In this document: piece after piece, positions 9,334-17,394 of the stretch
How the letters are laid out: the number at the start of each line of letters is the position of its first letter
How positions within the stretch are numbered: the first letter of the stretch is position 1
Source: Flavobacterium crocinum
Lineage (GTDB): Bacteria > Bacteroidota > Bacteroidia > Flavobacteriales > Flavobacteriaceae
Length of the DNA stretch: 64,000 nt
Assembly (NCBI RefSeq): GCF_003122385.1
Contig: NZ_CP029255.1
Coordinates: forward strand, 3,968,001 to 4,032,000
Direction of reading: 5' to 3'
Made by a program: the position numbers and the translations under genes
The notes under the pieces: model-generated
Databases searched by the model: none
The model's input: the letters and a program-made list of their open reading frames with translations, nothing else
Told to the model about the DNA's origin: nothing

Positions 9334-9553
9334 TTTTTTTAATTAAGATAATTTGACAATGAGTCAGTTAGATAATTTGTGAATCGACATAATTTTGTAT
9401 ATTCATATTCTAATTGACTCATTTTCTAATTGACAGTTTTTTTAATTAAGATAATTTGACAATGAGACAATCAGATAATTTCCGAACTAACACAATTTTG
9501 TTTATTGATTTTCTAATTGACTCATTTTCTAATTGACAAATTTTCTAATTATA
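9334..9553. repeat. two tandem copies of an inverted-repeat unit downstream of efp
   Basis: Unit 1 (about 9334-9436) and unit 2 (about 9437-9553) each start TTTTTTTAATTAAGATAATT, continue TTGACAATGAG, and end TCTAATTGACTCATTTTCTA then ATTGACA. Within each unit the ends are mutually complementary (GACAATGAGTCA against TGACTCATTTTC). The middles have diverged. The copies fill the gap before the lpxD-like gene. Confidence 0.8.
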
Positions 9554-9557
9554 CTAT

Positions 9558-10487
9558 ATGAAATTTCAAAAGATTCATTCTTTACAAGAAATTGCAAATT
9601 TGCTTAACTGCAAATTTATTGGTGACAAAGACTTCCAGGTTTTAGGCATGAACGAGATACATGTGGTTGAACCAGGTGATATTGTTTTTGTTGACCATCC
9701 AAAATACTACGATAAAGCTTTACAATCTGCTGCTACAATTGTTTTGATTAACAAAGAAGTAGAATGCCCGGAAGGTAAAGCACTTCTAATTTCTGATGAT
9801 CCGTTTAGAGATTTCAATATTTTAACGAGACACTTTAAACCTTTTCAATTTGCAAATGTGGCGATTGCACCTACAGCAGAAATAGGAGAGGGAACTATCA
9901 TACAACCTAATACTTTTGTTGGTAACCACGTAAAAATTGGAAAGAATTGTTTAATTCATTCTAACGTTTCCATTTATGATTATACAGTCATTGGTGATAA
10001 CGTAATTATTCACGCAGGAACTATTTTGGGAGCTGATGCTTTTTATTATAAAAAGCGACCAGAAGGTTTTGATCAATTAGTTTCGGGTGGACGAGTAGTT
10101 ATTGAAGATAATGTTGGTATTGGCGCACTTTGTACAATTGACAAAGGAGTTACTGGAGATACCACTATTGGTGCAGGAACAAAACTAGATAACCAGGTGC
10201 ATGTTGGTCATGATACTGTTATTGGTAAAAAATGTTTGATAGCTTCGCAGACTGGTATTGCCGGCTGTGTAATTATTGAAGACGAAGTTACGATGTGGGG
10301 GCAAGTAGGAACGACAAGCGGTATTACTATTGGAACAAAAGCTGTCGTAATGGGACAAACCGGCGTTACGAAGTCAGTTGAAGGAGGAAAATCCTATTTT
10401 GGTACTCCAATTGAAGAATCCAGAGAAAAATTGAAACAATTAGCCAATATTAAGAAGATTCCTGAAATTTTAAGTAAATTGAAGTAA
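9558..10487 (+). CDS. second LpxD-like hexapeptide acyltransferase
   Basis: This 309-residue paralogue of LpxD has an N-terminal LpxD-type domain (residues 1-100, with VEPGDIVFVDHPKYYDKAL) and a beta-helix (IGKNCLIHSNVSIYDYTVIGDNV, ILGADAFYYKKR, DNVGIGALCTIDKGVTGDTT). The helix contains LDNQVHVGHDTVIGKKC, so the catalytic histidine region is kept. It lacks the extended C-terminal helix of the lpxD at 5347. Two LpxD-type genes per genome occur in Bacteroidota; the second may use another acyl-ACP or nucleotide sugar, but that is inference. It ends one base before the next gene. Confidence 0.85.
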   Translation: MKFQKIHSLQEIANLLNCKFIGDKDFQVLGMNEIHVVEPGDIVFVDHPKYYDKALQSAATIVLINKEVECPEGKALLISDDPFRDFNILTRHFKPFQFANVAIAPTAEIGEGTIIQPNTFVGNHVKIGKNCLIHSNVSIYDYTVIGDNVIIHAGTILGADAFYYKKRPEGFDQLVSGGRVVIEDNVGIGALCTIDKGVTGDTTIGAGTKLDNQVHVGHDTVIGKKCLIASQTGIAGCVIIEDEVTMWGQVGTTSGITIGTKAVVMGQTGVTKSVEGGKSYFGTPIEESREKLKQLANIKKIPEILSKLK

Positions 10488-10488
10488 T

Positions 10489-10851
10489 ATGTCTATCAAA
10501 GAGTTTGTTCAGAAATTTTATAAGTCAGATGCCTTAATTGATAGTGAAATTTTAAAAACATATCTGCATCCTGACGTTACACTGGAATGGAACAGCAGTA
10601 AAGGTTTCATTCAAATGGATTATGATTCTATAATAGAGATGGCAAATGATTTGAGCCGTGCTTATGTACGATCAAAGGTTAGAATTAGCCATATTATTAG
10701 TGAAGATGATTTAGTATCAGTACGTTACTCTCATTTTGTAAAAACAATAGAAAATCCGAGAGAGGAGATGCTTTTAGCGCATTTTTCAACAATTTGGCAG
10801 ATTAAAGATGATAAACTTTACAGAGGTTATCAAATGAGTCAATTTTCTTAA
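10489..10851 (+). CDS. NTF2-like (SnoaL-fold) family protein
   Basis: A 120-residue protein with the pattern of the NTF2/SnoaL fold: an N-terminal helix (FVQKFYKSDALID), YLHPDVTLEWNSSKGFI, then beta-strands with VRYSHFVKTI and LLAHFSTIWQIKDDKLYRGYQMSQ. Members bind small hydrophobic ligands or catalyse isomerase-type reactions; nothing here fixes a substrate. The start ATG follows the stop of the lpxD-like gene by one base, so translation is probably coupled. Confidence 0.7.
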   Translation: MSIKEFVQKFYKSDALIDSEILKTYLHPDVTLEWNSSKGFIQMDYDSIIEMANDLSRAYVRSKVRISHIISEDDLVSVRYSHFVKTIENPREEMLLAHFSTIWQIKDDKLYRGYQMSQFS

Positions 10852-10894
10852 TATTTTTTTGACAATAAAAGAGGCAAAATACATTACAAAACCT

Positions 10895-10902
10895 TATTTT
10901 TG
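10895..10902 (+). promoter_or_regulatory. candidate -7 element TATTTTTG for sucD
   Basis: TATTTTTG fits TAnnTTTG and lies 35 bases before the sucD ATG. No clear -33 TTTG is seen at normal spacing. Confidence 0.4.
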
Positions 10903-10937
10903 CAACACAAATTTAAAAACTACATAAAATATATATC

Positions 10938-11810
10938 ATGAGTGTTTTAGTTAATAAAGATTCCAAAATAATTGTTCAGGGATTTACAGGAAGCGAAGGA
11001 ACTTTCCACGCTTCTCAAATGATTGAGTACGGTACTAATGTTGTTGGAGGTGTTACTCCAGGAAAAGGTGGAACAAGCCACTTAGACCGTCCGGTTTTTA
11101 ATACAGTAAAAGATGCTGTTGATCAGGCTGGAGCAGATACTTCTATCATTTTCGTTCCGCCAGCTTTTGCTGCTGATGCAATTATGGAAGCTGCTGATGC
11201 TGGAATTAAAGTAATTATTGCTATTACAGAAGGAATTCCTGTAGCAGATATGATTAAAGCAAATAATTATGTTAAAGAAAGAAATTCAAGATTAATTGGT
11301 CCAAACTGTCCAGGTGTAATTACTCCGGGTGAAGCTAAAGTTGGTATTATGCCAGGTTTCGTTTTCAAAAAAGGAACAGTTGGTATCGTTTCTAAATCAG
11401 GAACTTTAACTTACGAAGCTGCTGACCAGGTTGTAAAACAAGGTTTAGGAATCACTACAGCTATTGGTATTGGTGGAGATCCAATCATTGGAACTACAAC
11501 TAAAGAAGCTGTTGAGTTATTAATGAACGATCCTGAAACTGAAGCTATCATTATGATTGGTGAAATCGGTGGTCAACTTGAAGCTGATGCTGCAAGATGG
11601 GTAAAAGCTGATGGTAACCGTAAACCAGTTATTGGATTTATCGCTGGAGAAACTGCTCCTGCTGGTAGAACAATGGGTCACGCAGGTGCTATTGTTGGAG
11701 GTTCTGATGATACAGCTGCTGCTAAAAAACAAATCATGAGAGACAACGGAATTCACGTTGTTGATTCACCAGCTGAAATTGGTAAAAAAGTAAAAGAAGT
11801 ACTTGGATAA
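10938..11810 (+). CDS. sucD: succinyl-CoA synthetase, alpha subunit
   Basis: With SucC this subunit makes succinate and a nucleoside triphosphate from succinyl-CoA in the TCA cycle. The 290-residue length is typical. The CoA-binding Rossmann domain is at the N-terminus ([33 protein letters not shown]). The phosphohistidine loop GHAGAIVGG is near residue 245, and [20 protein letters not shown] lies between. sucC is not adjacent, which is common in Flavobacteriia. A strong terminator follows, so it is probably transcribed alone. Confidence 0.97.
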   Translation: MSVLVNKDSKIIVQGFTGSEGTFHASQMIEYGTNVVGGVTPGKGGTSHLDRPVFNTVKDAVDQAGADTSIIFVPPAFAADAIMEAADAGIKVIIAITEGIPVADMIKANNYVKERNSRLIGPNCPGVITPGEAKVGIMPGFVFKKGTVGIVSKSGTLTYEAADQVVKQGLGITTAIGIGGDPIIGTTTKEAVELLMNDPETEAIIMIGEIGGQLEADAARWVKADGNRKPVIGFIAGETAPAGRTMGHAGAIVGGSDDTAAAKKQIMRDNGIHVVDSPAEIGKKVKEVLG

Positions 11811-11837
11811 TCTCCAAATTTCAAAATAATAAATTCC

Positions 11838-11871
11838 AAAAAAGTCTCAATATCTTGTTGAGACTTTTTTA
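11838..11871. terminator. intrinsic terminator after sucD
   Basis: The stem AAAAAAGTCTCAA / TTGAGACTTTTTT closes a 6-base loop and ends in a T-run, 27 bases after the sucD stop. Confidence 0.9.
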
Positions 11872-11949
11872 CATTTTAAAAACTGAGCAGTAAATAGAAA
11901 AAACTTAGCATCTTAGTTCCTCAGTATCTTAGAAGCAAGAAAAGAAAAT

Positions 11950-12378
11950 ATGAGTAAAGAATTAGAAAAATTTAAAGTAAGCAACAGTTTTACTTTTACA
12001 GTTGAAGATAGTTTAGAACAAGTTTGCAATGCTCCGGAAGGAAGTTCTGGAATCTTTATTGTTTATGCAGTTGAAGGTGATGCAAAAGAATTGATTATGG
12101 TAGGGTCTACTGGAACTGTTCAAAACGACGGAACACTAAAAAGCAAAAATGGCGGTTTGTATGATAAAATCGTAAACGGACATCAGTTTGCAAAAACAGG
12201 AAGAAAATATTCATGGCCGGCACAAATGAAATTAGAGAACATTTCTGAACTTGAAGTAGTTTGGTACGAAACTTTTACCGGAGATGTAAAAGCAATTCCA
12301 ACTGCTGTTGAGGGACAGGTTTTGCAGAATTTCTTAGATGAGAATACTAAATTACCTAGATGGAATGTAGCTTTTTAA
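11950..12378 (+). CDS. small protein with GIY-YIG-like sequence pattern
   Basis: A 142-residue soluble protein of unknown function. I see SGIFIVYAVEGDAKELIMVGSTG (residues 33-55), which resembles the GIY...YIG strands of GIY-YIG nuclease-fold proteins. It also has a later Arg/Trp stretch (KTGRKYSWPAQMK) and a C-terminal AVEGQVLQNFLDENTKLPRWN that could carry the family glutamate. The first motif is degenerate (GIF and MVG), so catalytic activity is uncertain. It is monocistronic, with a terminator before it (sucD) and one after it. Confidence 0.5.
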   Translation: MSKELEKFKVSNSFTFTVEDSLEQVCNAPEGSSGIFIVYAVEGDAKELIMVGSTGTVQNDGTLKSKNGGLYDKIVNGHQFAKTGRKYSWPAQMKLENISELEVVWYETFTGDVKAIPTAVEGQVLQNFLDENTKLPRWNVAF

Positions 12379-12404
12379 AAGCCATTTTCATTTCAAAGTA
12401 TATT

Positions 12405-12438
12405 AAAAGCCTTGCTGATTTATTAGTAAGGCTTTTTT
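12405..12438. terminator. intrinsic terminator
   Basis: AAAGCCTT (12406-12413) pairs with AAGGCTTT (12428-12435) and runs into T residues, about 30 bases after the preceding stop. Confidence 0.85.
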
Positions 12439-12502
12439 TATGAAACTATAGGTTTTGATTTGTTGTTTTTATATATTTAGAATCTAAAAACACCCCAAGT
12501 CT

Positions 12503-14797
12503 ATGATGAAAAACTACCTAATTTTATTGATTTTGTGCTTTTTTTCTTCACTAAATGCTCAAATCATAAATTTTCCTGATCCAAATTTTAAGCAAAGATT
12601 AGTGAGTATAGACCGCGCTAGTAATAAAGCTAAAGATAAATTTGGAAATTATACTGCAGTAGATTTAAATGGGAACCGTGAAATTGAAGTTTCAGAAGCT
12701 GAAAATTTAATATCATTAGATGTTTCTACCGGGAATATTCTTAATTACATAACGAGTCTAGAGGGTATATCAAATTTTAAAAATCTAGTGACCTTAAATT
12801 GTAGTATGAATAGTATTGCAAATTTGGATATAAGAAGTTTAACGGTGCTAATGAATTTAAATTGCTCTAATAACAAGATTACATCTTTAAATGTTTCTGG
12901 TTTACTTGCCCTTCAGGATATTGATTGCGCATATAATGAACTACAATATTTGGATGTTAGTAATTTAACCGGACTTAAAATATTGAGTTGTTATAAGAAT
13001 AAATTAAGTTCTATCAATTTGGATGGATGCAGTGAACTTTTCAATTTGAATGTAGAGCTAAATGAACTTACTGTCTTAGATTTAAGTACTATTACTAAAT
13101 TAGACAGACTTGAATGTGCTTCTAATGAATTATCTTCTTTAAATTTTGACAAATGTCCAAAACTTGGTTATTTGAGTTGTGAGAAAAATTTCTTGACTAC
13201 ATTAAATTTAAGTCATTTAAAAAGACTTATGAGTTTAAAATGCGATTATAATGATGCACTAGTAAGTATTTTTGTAAAAAATGGATATACAGGTGGGGGA
13301 AGTCTAACCTTTAATTATTGCCCAAATTTAGAATATATATGTATTGATGAAAATAGTATATCTAGAGTGCAGACTCTAATTAAACAGTATAATTACACAA
13401 AATGCAATGTAAATTCCTATTGTACATTTGTTCCAGGAGTTGAGTTTTATACAATTCAAGGTAATAATAAATTAGATTTGTATAATGATGGTTGTGATGC
13501 TTCAGATCCGTATATGTCTAGTTTAAAGTACAGTATTTCAAACGGTACTGTTACAGAAGATTTATTTCCAAATAATACAGGCAGTTATAATATTGCGGTT
13601 CAGGCAGGCACTTACATCATAACACCTGTTTTGGAAAATCCGGATTATTTCAAAGTTTCGCCTGCTTCTCTTAAATTTACTCTTTCAGCTACAAATAATC
13701 TGAATGTACAAGATTTTTGTGTTTCGTTAAAAAGTCCTAAACCAGATCTGGAAATTATCATACTACCTTTGGAGGTAGCTCGACCGGGTTTTGATGTATC
13801 TTATAAAATTATTTACAAGAACAAAGGGAATGTTATACAATCGGGTGATGTGATTTTTAGTTTTGATGATGCTATTTTAGACTTGTTGATTGCTAAACCT
13901 CAGGTTTACAGTAAAAAAGAAAACCTGTTGTCTTGGAATTTTGTTGATCTTAGGCCGTTAGAAACAAGAGAAATTTTTGTCAATTTAAATTTAAACTCAC
14001 CAACGGAAACACCACCAGTTGTAAACAATGATATAGTAAAAATTAATGTTTCTATTAATTCTTCACAAATTGATGCAACGCCAAAAGATAATTCTTTTAC
14101 TGTGAGTCAAACAGTAGTAGGTTCTTTTGATCCAAATGATAAAACCTGTTTAGAAGGGTCCGTTATAACACCTTTATTGATTGGTGATTATGTTCATTTT
14201 CTAATTCGTTTTGAAAATACGGGAACGTACTTTGCGGAAAATGTTGTCATAAAGGATTTGATTGATTTATCGCGATTAGATATTTCTACATTAGTTCCAA
14301 CTGGTGCAAGCCATGATTTTATAACCAAAATTTCAGATAAAAATAAAGTAGAATTTATTTTTGAGAATATAAATCTTCCTTTTGATGATGCTAATAATGA
14401 TGGTTATATTGCATTTAAAATTAAAACATTGCCTAATTTAAAAGTTGGTGATTCTTTTACGAATGAAGCAAACATTTATTTTGATTATAATTTTCCAATC
14501 CTCACTAATAAAACTTTATCTGTTTTTAAGACTACTTTAGGAACTCAGGATTTTACATTTGACGAGTATTTTAAAATTTATCCGAATCCTGTTAGGGATT
14601 TTCTAAATATAGAATCAAAAAATGATATGTTAAAAGAATCCGTCAATGTGTATAATGTTTTAGGTCAATTAGTTTTAGCAATTCCAATCGCTGGTAACAC
14701 CACAAAAATAGATGTCTCAAAATTTCAATCAGGTACTTATTTTTTACAGGTTAAAAGTTTAAAAGGAACTTCAGCTGTAAAGTTTGTGAAAATATAA
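12503..14797 (+). CDS. secreted leucine-rich-repeat protein with type IX sorting domain
   Basis: A 764-residue exported protein. The signal peptide is MMKNYLILLILCFFSSLNAQ. Residues about 60-300 hold leucine-rich repeats of a cysteine-containing type (LNCSNNKITSLNVSGL, LECASNELSSLNFDKC). The middle has DUF11/CARDB-like adhesion modules (PDLEIIILPLEVARPGFDVSYKIIYKNKG; GSFDPNDKTCLEGSVI; FLIRFENTGTYFAENVVIKD). The last 75 residues form a type A T9SS sorting domain (FKIYPNPVRDFLNIE ... YFLQVKSLKGTSAVKFVKI). It is therefore probably exported by the system that PorX regulates and attached to the surface or released. The ligand is unknown. The ATG at 12506 is an equally good start. Confidence 0.88.
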   Translation: MMKNYLILLILCFFSSLNAQIINFPDPNFKQRLVSIDRASNKAKDKFGNYTAVDLNGNREIEVSEAENLISLDVSTGNILNYITSLEGISNFKNLVTLNCSMNSIANLDIRSLTVLMNLNCSNNKITSLNVSGLLALQDIDCAYNELQYLDVSNLTGLKILSCYKNKLSSINLDGCSELFNLNVELNELTVLDLSTITKLDRLECASNELSSLNFDKCPKLGYLSCEKNFLTTLNLSHLKRLMSLKCDYNDALVSIFVKNGYTGGGSLTFNYCPNLEYICIDENSISRVQTLIKQYNYTKCNVNSYCTFVPGVEFYTIQGNNKLDLYNDGCDASDPYMSSLKYSISNGTVTEDLFPNNTGSYNIAVQAGTYIITPVLENPDYFKVSPASLKFTLSATNNLNVQDFCVSLKSPKPDLEIIILPLEVARPGFDVSYKIIYKNKGNVIQSGDVIFSFDDAILDLLIAKPQVYSKKENLLSWNFVDLRPLETREIFVNLNLNSPTETPPVVNNDIVKINVSINSSQIDATPKDNSFTVSQTVVGSFDPNDKTCLEGSVITPLLIGDYVHFLIRFENTGTYFAENVVIKDLIDLSRLDISTLVPTGASHDFITKISDKNKVEFIFENINLPFDDANNDGYIAFKIKTLPNLKVGDSFTNEANIYFDYNFPILTNKTLSVFKTTLGTQDFTFDEYFKIYPNPVRDFLNIESKNDMLKESVNVYNVLGQLVLAIPIAGNTTKIDVSKFQSGTYFLQVKSLKGTSAVKFVKI

Positions 14798-15322
14798 ATT
14801 TATAGTTTTATCTATTTGTTGAAAGCCTTACTTAAGTGAGTCTTTTTTTGTTGAAGTGATAATCTATTTTATTTATTCCTAAGTGAGATTCTAAAATTCC
14901 AAATTTCATTTAGTATATCAAATTTGTAGGAATTAATGAAAATGCCGCAATCGGTATTTTAAGAGATGAATACATAGAGCTGTTTAGTTAATTAAAATTT
15001 AACATATAGTAAATTTAAGATTAAGTAAAAAAAAGACCGCAATTACTGATGAATTTAGAAAAAGCCTTATTTTTTTTGTAATAATTGGGTTTTTATCATT
15101 TGCTTTTCTATATTTATCACACAAAAACAAAAAATAATGTTAAAATTTAGTTCATTTTGTATGAATTAGAGCTTCTGTTTGTGTAAAAATCTTGTTTAAT
15201 TTTTGTTAAAATAAGGTTTGAGAATTAAGAAGTCTTTTCTTAAAAAGAATTAAATAGAAAGTCAATTTTAATTAATGTAATTAATTCGTTTTGTTTTAAA
15301 AAGTTTTCCTTTTTTAAATAAT
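14798..15322. other. 525-base AT-rich gap with a possible coding remnant
   Basis: No intact gene is visible. A weak hairpin with a T-run (around 14822-14850) may end the LRR gene. At 14914-14991 a stop-bounded frame without a start codon reads FVGINENAAIGILRDEYIEL, ending FS and a stop; it looks more protein-like than its surroundings and may be the tail of a decayed gene. The last 250 bases are T/A-rich and probably hold the promoter of the sigma factor gene, but I find no match to TAnnTTTG. Confidence 0.4.
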
Positions 15323-15352
15323 TTGATTTTTACGCCTCAAAGTTTCTGCATT

Positions 15353-15958
15353 ATGAGCCACATTTTAAAAAACAAAGTGTTAGACGATTTTATTCTTTGG
15401 AATAATTTGAAAAATGGTGATGAAAGATCCTTCTCTTTACTTTTTGAAAAGTATTATAGAGATTTAATCAATTATGGAAATTCGCTTTGTCCATTTGCCG
15501 AAAAAGTTCAGGATTGTATTCAGGATGTCTTTGCAGATATCTGGCTTTATCGTGATTCATTGCAGGATAATGTAATAGTAAAAGCTTACCTTCTTTCTAG
15601 TGTCAGAAAGAGGATAGCCCGTTTACACGAAAGAGATTATGTATTTAAAAAAGCAACAACTACTGATGTTTTAGAGTTTTTATTTGATTTTTCTATAGAA
15701 AATGCTCTTGTTGAAGACGAAGTGACTGCAGAACGTGTTTTGCACTTAAATAAATTATTGAATGATTTACCAGGACGTCAGAAAGAGGCATTGTATCTTC
15801 GTTATCATCAAGGTTTAAGTGTTGATCAGATTGCAGAGCTTTTAGATGTCAATTATCAATCTGCAAATAACTTATTACACCGTGGTTTGTTAAGTCTTCG
15901 TAAAGAATGGAAGGGAAGTATACCGCTCTTAATCCTTATATCTGCAGGGGTTTTGTAG
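15353..15958 (+). CDS. ECF sigma factor, FecI-type
   Basis: A 201-residue sigma-70 family factor from MSHILKNK. Region 2 includes LWNNLKNGDERSFSLLFEKYYRDLINYGNSLC and VQDCIQDVFADIWLYR; region 4 includes LPGRQKEALYLRYHQGLSVDQIAELLDVNYQSANNLLHRGLLSLRKEW. A frame open to 15323 would add ten residues (MIFTPQSFCI), which I consider leader. It is followed by a FecR anti-sigma gene and a SusC with an STN domain, the standard arrangement for cell-surface signalling in which substrate binding at the outer membrane releases the sigma factor. It probably activates the locus down to 24.9 kb. Confidence 0.92.
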   Translation: MSHILKNKVLDDFILWNNLKNGDERSFSLLFEKYYRDLINYGNSLCPFAEKVQDCIQDVFADIWLYRDSLQDNVIVKAYLLSSVRKRIARLHERDYVFKKATTTDVLEFLFDFSIENALVEDEVTAERVLHLNKLLNDLPGRQKEALYLRYHQGLSVDQIAELLDVNYQSANNLLHRGLLSLRKEWKGSIPLLILISAGVL

Positions 15959-16048
15959 TTTTTTAAGAAAAAATCAAAAAAAAATCTTAAAATGGTGAGT
16001 ATATAATATAAAAACTGTCCTCTATGTTTTTGTAACCTTAATAATAAG

Positions 16049-17164
16049 ATGCAAAAACGTAACAATTATATCGAAATAGAAGACTTCTTAGCTAATGAAT
16101 CTTTTCAATTATGGATTTTATCTAAAGTTGATGAACAAGGCTGGGAAGAATGGACGTTAGAAAACCTCGAAAGGGCAAAATTAGTAGAAGATGCAAGACT
16201 TTTACTTTTAGCCATGCGAGTTCCTGATTCTAAATTATCTTCAAACCAGGTTCATGAAGCTTTACAGGAAACCTGGAGAAAAATTGAACAAAGAGAAGCA
16301 CTTTCTCAAAAAACTTCAAAAATTAAAAAACTAAGAACACAGCGATACTGGATAAGTGGTATTGCGGCAGCTGTTTTGGTTGGAATATTCTCTGTATGGT
16401 TTTTCAAAAACGATATTTTACCCAATGATAATGTGGTAACTTATAATGAACTGGTAGAAGAGAATAACGAAGGTTTGGTTGAACAAACTAATAATACCGA
16501 AAAATCTCAAATTGTCACTTTATCAGACGGTAGTTCTGTCTTATTACAGCCAAATAGTAAATTAAGTTATCCTAAAATCTTTACCGGAAACGAAAGAAAG
16601 GTGTATTTATCCGGCGAAGGTTTCTTTGAAATTAGTAAAAATCCTAAAAAGCCTTTTTTTGTTTACGCTAACGAAATTGTGACACGTGTTGTAGGGACTA
16701 GTTTTAGAATTAAAGCTTATCCGGACCAACAGAATGTTGAAGTTCTTGTTCGCACCGGTAAAGTAAGGGTAAAATCTAACGATCTGGCTCGTTCTGTTGA
16801 AAACGAAGAAATTGTATTGCTTCCAAATCAGGCAGTAAGATTCGCCCGTAAAGAGTTTATTTTTAATAAAATTACAAATATAACTGCAGATCCTGTTTTG
16901 GTAAACAGTGTTACAAATATTGAGCAGTTAAGTTTTGAGTTTACAGATATTCCGGTCGCTCAGATTCTTGAAACAATTGAACAGGCTTATTTAGTAGATA
17001 TCGATTTTCCTCACGATAAATTAAAAGACTGTCGATTAACCACTTCGTTAAGTGATCAGCCATTGGCAGAAAAGTTAAAAATTATTTGTAAAAGCATTGG
17101 TAATGAGACCAGCTATGAAATGAATGGAAATCAAATTGTAATTACTACTTCCGGCTGTAACTAG
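16049..17164 (+). CDS. FecR-type anti-sigma factor
   Basis: A 371-residue inner-membrane protein. The N-terminal cytoplasmic part (1-90) would hold the sigma factor. A single membrane segment YWISGIAAAVLVGIFSVWFF spans about residues 95-116. The periplasmic FecR domain follows (IVTLSDGSSVLLQPNSKLSYP ... VYLSGEGFFEISKNPKKPFFVYA ... VVGTSFRIKAYP), and the C-terminal STN-like module (SFEFTDIPVAQILETIEQAYLVDIDF) ends the protein. It receives the signal from the N-terminal domain of the SusC transducer at 17395 and relays it to the sigma factor at 15353. Confidence 0.93.
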   Translation: MQKRNNYIEIEDFLANESFQLWILSKVDEQGWEEWTLENLERAKLVEDARLLLLAMRVPDSKLSSNQVHEALQETWRKIEQREALSQKTSKIKKLRTQRYWISGIAAAVLVGIFSVWFFKNDILPNDNVVTYNELVEENNEGLVEQTNNTEKSQIVTLSDGSSVLLQPNSKLSYPKIFTGNERKVYLSGEGFFEISKNPKKPFFVYANEIVTRVVGTSFRIKAYPDQQNVEVLVRTGKVRVKSNDLARSVENEEIVLLPNQAVRFARKEFIFNKITNITADPVLVNSVTNIEQLSFEFTDIPVAQILETIEQAYLVDIDFPHDKLKDCRLTTSLSDQPLAEKLKIICKSIGNETSYEMNGNQIVITTSGCN

Positions 17165-17315
17165 AACTAGATAATTCAATTAAAAAATAAAATAAAAAAA
17201 CCAAAATTAAACCGATTGTCTAAAACTAAAAAAAAGAATTAAGTGCCTATGTAAAAAATGAATGCATAAAAAAAGTGCCGAAGATGCTGTAACATTATCG
17301 ACACTTAAATTTAGT

Positions 17316-17341
17316 AAATCACTCTCTGTAAAGAGTAATTT
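17316..17341. promoter_or_regulatory. stem-loop in the susC leader
   Basis: AAATCACTCT pairs with AGAGTAATTT (one mismatch) around a 6-base loop, 53 bases before the susC start. A looser hairpin (AAGTGCCGA ... TCGACACTT) lies just upstream (about 17272-17306). The role is unknown; it could be a leader hairpin affecting mRNA stability or a sigma-specific promoter surround. Confidence 0.4.
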
Positions 17342-17394
17342 ATGATGTTTCTTAAAATACACTCGAATAGTATTAATCAAAACAAACCAAAATT

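Noticed and set aside
9334..9553. CRISPR array
   Set aside because: Only two units of more than 100 bases, each itself an inverted repeat, without spacers of constant length and without cas genes.
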